Shown here in pieces: positions 1 to 5,758 of a DNA stretch of 8,693 nt. Origin of the DNA: JBBSEZ01 sp038239195 (GTDB lineage: Bacteria; Planctomycetota; Planctomycetia; Gemmatales; Gemmataceae); contig JBBSEZ010000419.1 in the NCBI GenBank assembly GCA_038239195.1, positions 1 to 8,693 on the forward strand, in the 5' to 3' direction. The first letter of the stretch is position 1, and each line of letters begins with the position of its first letter. Under the pieces are notes generated by a model. The model did no database searches. It saw only the letters and a program-made list of their open reading frames with translations, and was not told where the DNA came from. Made by a program: the position numbers and the translations under genes.

Positions 1-168
1 AGGCATCGGCTACCGATTTTGGCGACCGGAGCAGTCAGACGAGCGACAGAGACAAGGCAATTCGCCCCGCCCGACAGCCTCGCCTACTGATCTGTTGTTC
101 AGAAGCCGGCCGTTTCGCTCGGCCCCCGGGAACTGCTGGGCCTGGACCGACGTCCGAAAGGGTGAAGG

Positions 169-312
169 ATGAACCGACACAGGTCCGGTGCTGAGCGCCG
201 ACTCCTCTTCGACCCGGCCAGGCTCGCGGACGGTATCGAGCTCTCGGATGATCCGTTACCTCTCGCCCGGTCGGCGGTGTACGCCATCGCGTACCGGCGT
301 CGCAACGCCTGA
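169..312 (+). pseudogene. C-terminal remnant of a catalase-family peroxidase
   Basis: A 47-codon reading frame ends in TGA at 310-312 and has an in-frame TGA at 163-165 just before its ATG. From about residue 10 the translation (RRLLFDPARLADGIELSDD, then PLPLARSAVYAIAYRRR) resembles the extreme C-terminus of SrpA-like catalase-family heme peroxidases. As I recall the family, these end in an FDPtrl-DGIE-SDDP---aR--aYavS--RR pattern. The catalytic core with the heme ligands is absent. In another frame just upstream (140-160) AWTDVRK weakly recalls the AWPDDRK stretch that precedes this tail, so the gene may have decayed by frameshift as well as deletion. The assignment is from memory of the family. 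It could instead be a short chance ORF, but the continuous G/C third-position bias argues for former coding sequence. Confidence 0.5.
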
Positions 313-427
313 ATCGCTGGGAGCGTGGCAGCCTCGACAGGCGGCACGCTGATGACTGATCGGAGAAAGAGGGAATGGGAATTGGCGGGATGATCGACAC
401 CGACTTCACTGCGAACGAACAACACCC

Positions 428-1390
428 ATGAGCCGAACCGCGTTTTTCTTGGAGCCCGTGGCTCCCTTCCGGCTAGATCTGACGGTTTGGACGTTGCGCC
501 GCCGCCCGGACAATGCAACCGACCGTTGGGACGGCGCAACGTATCGCAGGGCGTTGGCGCTAGCAGGCGGCCCGGTCGAGGTCGCAGTCGTCCAGACGGG
601 ACCGCCCGAGGCGCCGCGACTTCGTGTCACGGTGCATGGCGCTCCGCTCCGCTCCGAGGTGAAGCAGGCCGTGACGGCGGCCCTGGAGCGGCTGCTCGGC
701 CCCCGCATCGAGATGGCTGCGTTCTATCACCTCGCCTCCCGCGATGCCGAGCTTGGGCCATTGGTGCAGCGGTTCCTCGGCATGAAGCCACCGCGATTTA
801 CTTCTGTGTTCGAGAGCGCGATCAATGCGATTGCGAGCCAGCAAGTGTCGCGGACACTGGGCATCCGCCTCCTCAACCGATTGACCGCAAGCTACGGGGT
901 TGCTTTCCGCGACGGAGACGCGACCGCGCACACTTTCCCTCGTTCGGACGATCTGGTCGCGTTGCGCCCGGCCGATCTGCAGCAGCTCGGGTTCAACCAG
1001 CAGAAAGGCCGCGCGATGATCGAGCTGGCCAAGTCGATCGCCGAGGAAGGTCTGGACCTGGAAGGGCTGGCGGAGTTGCCTGACGACGAGGCCGGCGAGC
1101 GCCTCTGCGGCTTGCGGGGCGTGGGGCACTGGACAGCAGAATATGTCTTGCTACGCGGCCTTGGGCGGGCCAACGTCTTTCCAGGTAGTGTCGTGGGTGC
1201 CCGCAACAACTTGCAGCGCTGGCTGCACCTGGCGAATCCGCCCGATGACGCGGCGGTTCGCCTCACTCTGGCTCGCTGGCACCCGTTTGGTGGGCTGGTC
1301 TACTTTCACCTGCTGCTGGACCGGCTTGCAGAGGCGGGGCTCCTGGAGGCAGGAGCCCCGCCGCAGACAGGCCGCGGCAGCCGTACCTAA
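428..1390 (+). CDS. AlkA-type DNA-3-methyladenine glycosylase paralogue with the catalytic Asp replaced by Val
   Basis: The 320-residue protein has the AlkA layout: an N-terminal AlkA_N-like domain (about 1-110, opening FLEPVAPFRLDLTVWTLRRR) and a helix-hairpin-helix GPD domain (about 125-295). AlkA family enzymes excise alkylated bases such as 3-methyladenine from DNA. The hairpin LRGVGHWTAEY (229-239, G231-V-G233) is intact, as is the following LLRGLGR. The motif that should carry the catalytic Asp reads FPGSVVGARNN. The position equivalent to E. coli AlkA Asp238 is Val255 (codon GTC, 1190-1192), and the Asp before it is Ser254. The downstream paralogue has FPGDDVGARNN at the same residues. 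Base removal is therefore doubtful, although DNA binding could persist. The ATG at 428 matches the paralogue's start (MSR), but no good Shine-Dalgarno sequence precedes it. The next gene starts 32 bases after the stop, suggesting co-transcription. Third-position G/C bias is somewhat weaker than in the paralogue. Family assignment is secure; loss of activity is inferred. Confidence 0.9.
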   Translation: MSRTAFFLEPVAPFRLDLTVWTLRRRPDNATDRWDGATYRRALALAGGPVEVAVVQTGPPEAPRLRVTVHGAPLRSEVKQAVTAALERLLGPRIEMAAFYHLASRDAELGPLVQRFLGMKPPRFTSVFESAINAIASQQVSRTLGIRLLNRLTASYGVAFRDGDATAHTFPRSDDLVALRPADLQQLGFNQQKGRAMIELAKSIAEEGLDLEGLAELPDDEAGERLCGLRGVGHWTAEYVLLRGLGRANVFPGSVVGARNNLQRWLHLANPPDDAAVRLTLARWHPFGGLVYFHLLLDRLAEAGLLEAGAPPQTGRGSRT

Positions 1391-1422
1391 ACAGGGCTAA
1401 CTTTTTAAGGGAGGTTCTACCG

Positions 1423-1647
1423 ATGGCGGACGACTTCAAAGTAGGGGACCATGTCGAGTGGAACTCGGAAGCGGGCCGAGTCCGCGGGACGATCAAGAAA
1501 AAGATTACCTCCGAAATCGAGTTCAAGGGGCACACGGTTCACGCCTCGAAGGAGGAGCCTCAGTACTTGATCGAGAGCGACAAGACCGATCACCAGGCCA
1601 TGCACAAAGGTTCGGCCCTCAAAAAGGTCCGCAAAAGCAAAAGCTGA
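1423..1647 (+). CDS. Small DUF2945 / hypervirulence-associated Tudor-domain protein
   Basis: This 74-residue basic protein begins MADDFKVGDHVEWNSEAGRV and continues with a GTIKKKI strand, a central Gly-His-Thr-Val-His-Ala-Ser segment, a PQYLIESDKT segment and a Lys-rich tail (ALKKVRKSKS). The G-D-x-V-x-W-N-S-x-x-G-x-x-x-G-x-I pattern and the P-x-Y-x-I-x-S-D-K-T block are typical of the DUF2945/HVA1 Tudor-like family, whose members are usually this size. Their biochemical role is not established; the small barrel fold and basic tail would suit binding to nucleic acid or protein, which is inference. A strong Shine-Dalgarno sequence AAGGGAGG (1407-1414) lies 8 bases before the ATG. The gene follows the Val255 AlkA copy by 32 bases and probably shares its transcript, so a link to DNA repair is possible but unproven. 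No signal peptide or membrane segment is seen. Confidence 0.85.
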   Translation: MADDFKVGDHVEWNSEAGRVRGTIKKKITSEIEFKGHTVHASKEEPQYLIESDKTDHQAMHKGSALKKVRKSKS

Positions 1648-1679
1648 TCCGAAGAACGTCTGCCGGCCTGGCTACCACC

Positions 1680-1700
1680 CCGGCAACCGGCAACCGGCAA
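1680..1700 (+). repeat. Three tandem copies of the 7-mer CCGGCAA
   Basis: The heptamer CCGGCAA occurs three times head to tail and is followed by CAAAG. It lies 32 bases after the DUF2945 stop and immediately before the long inverted repeat, and appears to be part of the same intergenic repeat block. From memory, similar GGCAACCGGCAACC strings are scattered between genes in planctomycete genomes. No coding function is supported. Confidence 0.8.
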
Positions 1701-1704
1701 CAAA

Positions 1705-1878
1705 GAACAGTGGAACCACGAAACACACGAAACACACGAAAAAAAGGCAGAAGAAAAGCAGGCCGAGGCGGAGACGCGAGGACGTGCGGCGAGCCTCCCC
1801 TGAGTGGTTGGTCTGTTCTGCCTCCTCTGCTTGTGTCTTTTTTTCGTGTCGTTCGTGTGTTTCGTGGTTCCACTCTTC
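1705..1878. repeat. Long imperfect inverted repeat of about 42 bases per arm (MITE-like or intergenic hairpin element)
   Basis: The left arm (core 1709-1746) and right arm (core 1837-1874) are reverse complements over 38 bases with two mismatches. The pairing extends outward to 1705/1878 with one more mismatch. The left arm reads AGTGGAACCACG, then two AAACACACG units, then seven A and a G. The internal segment (1747-1836, 90 bases) has weaker further complementarity between GCAGAAGAAAAGCAGG and TCTGCCTCCTCTGC. No transposase lies inside, and no clear target-site duplication was found. The 307 bases from 1648 to 1954 contain this element and the CCGGCAA repeat but no convincing gene; the hydrophobic Phe/Cys-rich translation of the right arm is a by-product of the repeat. 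A transcribed copy would form a strong hairpin that could separate the upstream and downstream genes. Confidence 0.85.
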
Positions 1879-1954
1879 TGCTTGACCTCCTCGCGTGCGC
1901 CCACAAGAATAGGACAGGGCCGATGGGCGGCCCCTATCCGCGCCATGCCTGAGG

Positions 1955-2287
1955 GTGGCCGTGGGCTACATCGCCGCCCAGGTCCTCCTGGGCCTGCACT
2001 TGGCCCACGGGGCCTGGAGCTGCTTCCAGCACCTGGGGCTGAACCGCGAAAACGGCCTGTTCCTTCCGTCCGATCGCTCGAAAGCTCGGACCTGGCTTCA
2101 GCTCCTGAGGTTCGACCGCCGGAGTTACGCCCGGTTGGTTCACGGGTTCGGCGTTGCGGTGACAACCATCGTCGTCCTCGGCAACTGCTCGATCCCACTG
2201 GCCATCCAACTCGGCTGGCGCCCGGGCGGCCTTGAGGAGCGGCCGGCTGCCTGCCGTCTTCCCGGAAAGCTGGGCCCACTGCCATGA
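1955..2287 (+). pseudogene. C-terminal remnant of succinate dehydrogenase cytochrome b558 subunit (SdhC)
   Basis: The reading frame opens after a TAG at 1910-1912. From about 1950 it encodes VAVGYIAAQVLLGLHLAHG, then AWSCFQHLGLN, and later a second hydrophobic stretch ending VVLGNCSIPLAIQLGW. These resemble the last two membrane helices of the SdhC b558 type, which typically show a LGLHL-HG-WS-FQTLGLN block and a GN-SIPLAV ending. The early helices are missing, so the roughly 110-residue product cannot be a functional heme-anchoring subunit. The start given is the first GTG and is arbitrary. Third positions are strongly G/C-biased through the homologous parts, indicating a recently decayed gene. 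The expected partners sdhA and sdhB are not downstream; the frame instead ends in ATGA (2284-2287) overlapping the second AlkA gene. Confidence 0.6.
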
Positions 2288-3270
2288 GCCGCGCCACCTT
2301 CTTGCTGGAGCCCGTACCGCCCTTTCGGCTGGACTTGACGGTCTGGACGTTGCGGCGCCGGCTCGACTACGCCGTGGACCGCTGGGACGGCATTATCTAC
2401 CGCCGAGTGCTTCCGTTGCCGGCCGGGCCGGTGGAGGTGGCGGTCACCCAGGTGGCGCCGCCCGAGGCGGCACAACTCCGGGTCGCGGTGGCGGGCCAGC
2501 CGCTCCGCGCTGCGGTGCGGGCCCACGTCACGTCGGCCCTGGAGCGACTGCTGGGCCTGCGCACCGACCTGGCGGAGTTCTACCAGTTCGCCGCGCACGA
2601 CCGGCGACTTGGGCAACTCGCCCAGCGCTTCCGCGGGTTGAAGCCGCCGCGTTTTGCCACGGTCTTCGAGGGCGCGATCAACGCGATGGCGTGCCAGCAG
2701 ATAACGCTGACGCTGGGCATCCGCCTTCTCAACCGCCTGGCCCTGGCCCACGGGACCAGGTTCGGCGAGGGCGCTGAGGCCGTTCACGCCTTTCCCCGGC
2801 CCGAGAACCTGGCCCGGCTGAACGCCGCGGACCTGCGGCAGTTCGGGCTCAGCCAACAGAAGGGCCGGGCCATGACCGAGCTGGCCCGGTCGGTCACCGA
2901 GGGACGCTTGGACCTGGAAGGGCTGGCAGACCTGCCCGACCCGGAGGCTGTTGCCCGCCTGGAGGAACTGCGGGGCGTGGGCCGCTGGACCGCGGAATAC
3001 CTCCTGCTGCGCGGCCTGGGTCGGGTGCATGTTTTCCCCGGCGATGACGTGGGCGCCCGCAACAACTTGCGACGCTGGCTGCGCCTGAAGAGACAGCTCG
3101 ACTACGAGGGGGTGCGGCAGGTCCTGGCCCGCTGGGAGCCCTTTGCCGGGCTCGTCTACTTTCACCTGTTGCTGGATCGCCTGGCAGCGGCGGGCTACTT
3201 GAGCGGGGAAGGTTCCCAGCGGTCGGCCGGCGGCAATCCTCGCAAGTGGGTCGCCGATGCCGAAACCTAA
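2284..3270 (+). CDS. AlkA-type DNA-3-methyladenine glycosylase (intact active site)
   Basis: The 328-residue protein is a close paralogue of the gene at 428-1390, aligning without gaps over about 306 residues at roughly 65% identity by hand count. It has the N-terminal AlkA_N-like domain (LEPVPPFRLDLTVWTLRRR) and a HhH-GPD domain with the hairpin LRGVGRWTAEY (229-239) followed by FPGDDVGARNN. Asp255 (GAC, 3046-3048) aligns with the catalytic Asp238 of E. coli AlkA. The family flips out alkylated bases, chiefly 3-methyladenine and related lesions, and cleaves the N-glycosidic bond to start base-excision repair in the cytoplasm. The ATG overlaps the stop of the SdhC-like remnant frame as ATGA. 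No good Shine-Dalgarno sequence is visible, so translation may depend on coupling or another signal. The C-terminal tail after about 306 is unrelated to that of the other copy. Substrate range cannot be read from sequence. Confidence 0.92.
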   Translation: MSRATFLLEPVPPFRLDLTVWTLRRRLDYAVDRWDGIIYRRVLPLPAGPVEVAVTQVAPPEAAQLRVAVAGQPLRAAVRAHVTSALERLLGLRTDLAEFYQFAAHDRRLGQLAQRFRGLKPPRFATVFEGAINAMACQQITLTLGIRLLNRLALAHGTRFGEGAEAVHAFPRPENLARLNAADLRQFGLSQQKGRAMTELARSVTEGRLDLEGLADLPDPEAVARLEELRGVGRWTAEYLLLRGLGRVHVFPGDDVGARNNLRRWLRLKRQLDYEGVRQVLARWEPFAGLVYFHLLLDRLAAAGYLSGEGSQRSAGGNPRKWVADAET

Positions 3271-3398
3271 AGCCCCTGTCCTGCGCTCGTTTCATAGGGA
3301 GGATGACTCACGTGGCCGTCTCATCGGGCAACTGGTACTTGGCCGAGGGCTAGACCTCTCTCCGCCCGGACGGGTAGAGGTTGGGGCCATCGGTTACC

Positions 3399-3503
3399 AG
3401 CCTCCGCCTGAAGCTCGTACTCGAACGTCAGCAGGAACCAGCACACGTGCGCCGAGTCATTCATCTTCACCAGGGAGTAGCCGATGACCCGGTCGGCGAT
3501 GGT
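3399..3503 (-). pseudogene. Short minus-strand coding-like segment, unrecognised (possible gene remnant)
   Basis: Inside a minus-strand frame running 3566 to 3321, the portion 3503 to 3399 translates to TIADRVIGYSLVKMNDSAHV followed by CWFLLTFEYELQAEA. It has almost exclusively G or C at third codon positions, as the real genes here do. On either side of this portion the bias fades and the translation becomes Arg/Pro-rich. This pattern suggests a fragment of a former protein. I do not recognise the family. The remainder of the 331-base gap between the second AlkA gene and the cobL gene (3271-3601) shows no other convincing gene, and I see no cobalamin riboswitch there. Confidence 0.25.
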
Positions 3504-3528
3504 TGACGGTCCTGTCCTCGTTCTCTCG

Positions 3529-3557
3529 TTGTTGGCCTGCGCCGGGCTCCGTATACC
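3529..3557 (+). promoter_or_regulatory. Possible sigma-70-like promoter upstream of the cobL gene
   Basis: TTGTTG (3529-3534) and TATACC (3552-3557) are separated by 17 bases and lie about 45 bases before the GTG start of the cobL-type gene. Both hexamers match the consensus only partly, so this is a weak prediction. Confidence 0.25.
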
Positions 3558-3590
3558 ATACTTCACGATTCCCTGGCCGGGCCCCGAGCG

Positions 3591-3595
3591 TGAGG
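3591..3595 (+). promoter_or_regulatory. Ribosome binding site that sets the GTG start of the cobL gene
   Basis: TGAGG lies 6 bases before the GTG at 3602. This supports that start over the in-frame GTG at 3590, which overlaps the site, and over the far-upstream TTG at 3503. From 3602 the protein begins SNPEPRIHIIGVG, the usual distance from the N-terminus to the first methyltransferase strand in CbiE. Confidence 0.55.
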
Positions 3596-3601
3596 CACCC
3601 C

Positions 3602-4870
3602 GTGAGCAACCCCGAGCCCCGCATTCACATCATCGGCGTCGGCAGCGACGGCCTCGCTGGCCTGACCGGGCGCGCCCGCGACCTCCTCCGCGAGGCCGAC
3701 GTCGTCTTCGGCCCCGAGGCCATCCTCGCCCTACTGCCCGAGCTCAAGGCAGAGCGCCGGCCCATCGGCCACGACCTCCCCGAAGCCACGGCCGCCCTCA
3801 GCGGGCTGCTCGGCAAGCGCCGCCTCGCCGTCGTTGTCGGCGGCGACCCGCTCTTCTACGGGGTCGCCCGCTACCTGTGCGACCGGCTGGGCAAGGACTC
3901 CTTTGAGGTCTTGCCCCACGTCAGCAGCATGCAGCTCGCCTTTGCCAGGGTGAAGGAGACCTGGGAGGAGGCGTATCTGACCAACCTCGCCACCCACCCC
4001 CTGGCGACCGTCCTCGATCGCATCCGCACCGCCGAGACGGTCGGGCTGTTCACCAGCGAGACGGAAGGCCCCGCCGAGGTCGCTCAGCAGTTGCTGGCGC
4101 GCGGCCTCGATTACTTCCGGGCCTACGTCTGCGAGAACCTGGGCGGCCCCGACGAGCGCGTCACGCAGGGCGAGCTGACCGACCTCGCCGGGCTGGAGTT
4201 CGACCCGCTCAACGTGTTGATCCTCAAGCGCAAGCCCGGGCGGCCCGACAAGCCCGCCTCGCCGACGCGCTTCCGCCGCTTCGGCAACCCCGACGACGTG
4301 TTCGCCCAGAGCCGGCCCAAGAGCGGGCTCATCACCCAGGCCGAGGTGCGCGCCCTCGCCCTGGCTCAACTGGGCCTTCGGCACGGCGACGTCGCGTGGG
4401 ACATCGGCGCGGGCTCGGGCTCCGTCGCCATCGAAGCGGCGCAACTCAGCGACCCCGGCACGGTCTACGCCATCGAACAGGACGCCGCCGACTATCACCT
4501 CATCCTTGCCAACGCCGAGACGTTCGGGGTGCAGAACCTCAAGGCCGTGCATGGGATCGCGCCCGCCGTCTTCACGGGCCTGCCCGCCCCCGACGCCATC
4601 TTCGCCGGCGGCGACGGCCGGGAAGTCGCCCGCGTTCTCGAGGTGGCGTGGCAGGCGCTGCGGCCGGGCGGCCGGCTCGTCGTCCACGTCGCCACGCTGG
4701 AGAACCTGAGCGGGACCTACGGGGCGCTGCGCCGACTCACTCACGACGTTCAGGCGCTCCTGGTGAACGTGGCGCGCAGCGTGGAGCAGCTCGAGACGAT
4801 CCGCTTCGAGTCGCTCAACCCGACGTTTTTGCTGCGCGTCGAGAAGCCCCCCGCGGCGGAGGGAAAGTGA
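3602..4870 (+). CDS. cobL: Precorrin-6Y C5,15-methyltransferase (decarboxylating), fused CbiE-CbiT
   Basis: The 422-residue protein joins two SAM-dependent methyltransferases of cobalamin (corrin ring) synthesis. The N-terminal CbiE domain (about 7-215) shows IIGVGSDGLAGLT (10-22), the GGDPLFYG loop (80-87) and the VSSMQLAFARVKETWEEA region. The C-terminal CbiT domain (about 235-415) opens with GLITQAEVRALALAQLGL and carries the SAM-binding loop DIGAGSGSVAIEAA (from D267), followed by YAIEQD and DAIFAGG. Together they methylate C5 and C15 of the macrocycle and remove the C12 acetate carboxyl, giving precorrin-8 (or the cobalt form in the anaerobic route). The length is normal for the fused enzyme and both domains look intact. 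No other cob or cbi gene lies in the window and no B12 riboswitch was seen upstream. The stop is 9 bases from the stop of the convergent TPR gene. Whether the pathway is aerobic or anaerobic cannot be told from this gene alone. Confidence 0.93.
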   Translation: MSNPEPRIHIIGVGSDGLAGLTGRARDLLREADVVFGPEAILALLPELKAERRPIGHDLPEATAALSGLLGKRRLAVVVGGDPLFYGVARYLCDRLGKDSFEVLPHVSSMQLAFARVKETWEEAYLTNLATHPLATVLDRIRTAETVGLFTSETEGPAEVAQQLLARGLDYFRAYVCENLGGPDERVTQGELTDLAGLEFDPLNVLILKRKPGRPDKPASPTRFRRFGNPDDVFAQSRPKSGLITQAEVRALALAQLGLRHGDVAWDIGAGSGSVAIEAAQLSDPGTVYAIEQDAADYHLILANAETFGVQNLKAVHGIAPAVFTGLPAPDAIFAGGDGREVARVLEVAWQALRPGGRLVVHVATLENLSGTYGALRRLTHDVQALLVNVARSVEQLETIRFESLNPTFLLRVEKPPAAEGK

Positions 4871-4879
4871 CGCCGCGGC

Positions 4880-5527
4880 TCAGTCCGGCTTCGGCCGCGT
4901 AGCGCCCTTCGCACGCAGCAGCGCGATCTGCTGGGCGACGGCGGGCTGGTTGGGGTTGAACTCCACGGCGCGCTCGTACAAGACGAGGGCGCGGTTGGGG
5001 CGGTCGGTCGCCTCGTAGTGCCGGGCCAACTCGATGAGGGCCAGGTTGTTGCGCGGGTCGATGGCCAGCGCCTCCTGGAACCGCCTCTGGGCCGCGCCGC
5101 GGTCGCCGTCCTGCTGGAGCAGCCAGCCGTGCTCGGCGTAGGGCCCCGGCTTGTTCGGCGCGCGCCGAAACCAGTCGTCGATGTTGGCGAGGGCGTCGGC
5201 GCGCTTCCCGCGCTTGTGGAGCAGCACCGTCAGGGCGTGGCGGCACTCGGCATGTTCGGGGGCGCGGGCCAGGCAGTCGCGGTAGAGCGCTTCCGCCCGG
5301 TCGAACTGCCCGAGCTGGTCGTTGCACTGCCCGACGTTGAAGATCAGGTTGGCGTCGGTAGGGAGCAGCGTCAACGCCGCCTGGAAACTGTCGCGGGCCT
5401 CGGCGTACGACCCCCGATGGTAGAGGTGAACGCCGTCCTCGGCGTACAGGCGCACGCGCTCCGGCACCATCGGCGTACACGCGCCGACCGCCCACGCCAG
5501 CCCCACCACCCAGGCGAAACGCCGCAT
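4880..5527 (-). CDS. TPR-repeat lipoprotein
   Basis: The 215-residue product starts MRRFAWVVGLAWAVGACTPM, a short lipoprotein signal with lipobox V-G-A-C and lipidated Cys17. The mature part consists of tetratricopeptide repeats from about residue 28 to 205. Recognisable units include LYHRGSYAEARDSFQAALTL, NVGQCNDQLGQFDRAEALYR, LQQDGDRGAAQRRFQEALAI and ELARHYEATDRPNRALVLYE, each with the G/A-Y/F-A-P spacing of TPRs. Such proteins are protein-protein interaction scaffolds anchored in a membrane facing the periplasm; partners are unknown. The ATG (complement of 5525-5527) is preceded by AGAGGAG (5532-5538) with a 4-base spacer, and it gives a proper signal peptide, so longer upstream frames are rejected. 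The gene is divergent from the hydrolase operon and convergent with the cobL gene, so it is probably transcribed alone. Confidence 0.88.
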   Translation of the reverse strand: MRRFAWVVGLAWAVGACTPMVPERVRLYAEDGVHLYHRGSYAEARDSFQAALTLLPTDANLIFNVGQCNDQLGQFDRAEALYRDCLARAPEHAECRHALTVLLHKRGKRADALANIDDWFRRAPNKPGPYAEHGWLLQQDGDRGAAQRRFQEALAIDPRNNLALIELARHYEATDRPNRALVLYERAVEFNPNQPAVAQQIALLRAKGATRPKPD

Positions 5528-5573
5528 GCCACTCCTCTTTGACTGAGTCGGCGAGCCGGACGCGCTCTTCTGT

Positions 5574-5602
5574 CCTATCGCCCTCGCCAGGCGAAAGTGC
5601 AA
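5574..5602 (-). promoter_or_regulatory. Possible promoter for the TPR lipoprotein gene
   Basis: On the minus strand TTGCAC (complement of 5597-5602) is followed after 17 bases by GATAGG (complement of 5574-5579), about 47 bases before the ATG. The -35-like hexamer is good and the -10-like hexamer is poor, so this is a tentative call. Confidence 0.25.
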
Positions 5603-5701
5603 GCCCGAAACCTCCGAGAACGCGGGCGGCAACGACCTGTCCTGCCCCGCTCTCCTCCCTTCCCGGCCTTCCGATCTGGAAACCCTCCTTTCCAACCTGG
5701 G

Positions 5702-5707
5702 TATAAT
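5702..5707 (+). promoter_or_regulatory. TATAAT -10 box of the hydrolase-gluQ operon
   Basis: A perfect TATAAT lies in the context CTGGGTATAATGAATG, in a stretch of otherwise GC-rich DNA, about 50 bases before the first hydrolase start. No convincing TTGACA-like hexamer lies 16-18 bases upstream. It is the best -10 candidate in the window and would place transcription start near 5714, which excludes hydrolase starts further upstream such as 5597. Confidence 0.55.
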
Positions 5708-5758
5708 GAATGTCAGGGCCACGTGCCCTTTCTTCGCTCCACCATGGGATGGGCAAGC

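Noticed and set aside
1804..2235. A plus-strand frame starting with a Phe/Cys-rich hydrophobic stretch resembling a membrane protein
   Set aside because: The hydrophobic part is the translation of the right arm of the inverted repeat, and the rest is an out-of-frame reading of the SdhC-like fragment.
3303..3353. A 16-codon ORF (MTHVAVSSGNWYLAEG) with a good GGGAGG site before its ATG
   Set aside because: It is too short to support from one sequence and has no stem-loop or downstream gene arrangement suggesting a leader peptide for the cobL gene.
3257..3487. A 76-codon plus-strand frame after the second AlkA gene
   Set aside because: It has Ser/Arg/Pro/Thr-rich low-complexity composition, no recognisable motif, and lies opposite the better-supported minus-strand segment.
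3271..3601. Possible cobalamin riboswitch upstream of the cobL gene
   Set aside because: No B12-box-like sequence or the conserved core of that riboswitch could be found in the region.
4871..4904. Possible bidirectional terminator between the convergent cobL and TPR genes
   Set aside because: Only a 6-base CGCGGC/GCCGCG stem with a long loop and no T-run is present, and it lies mostly within the TPR coding region.
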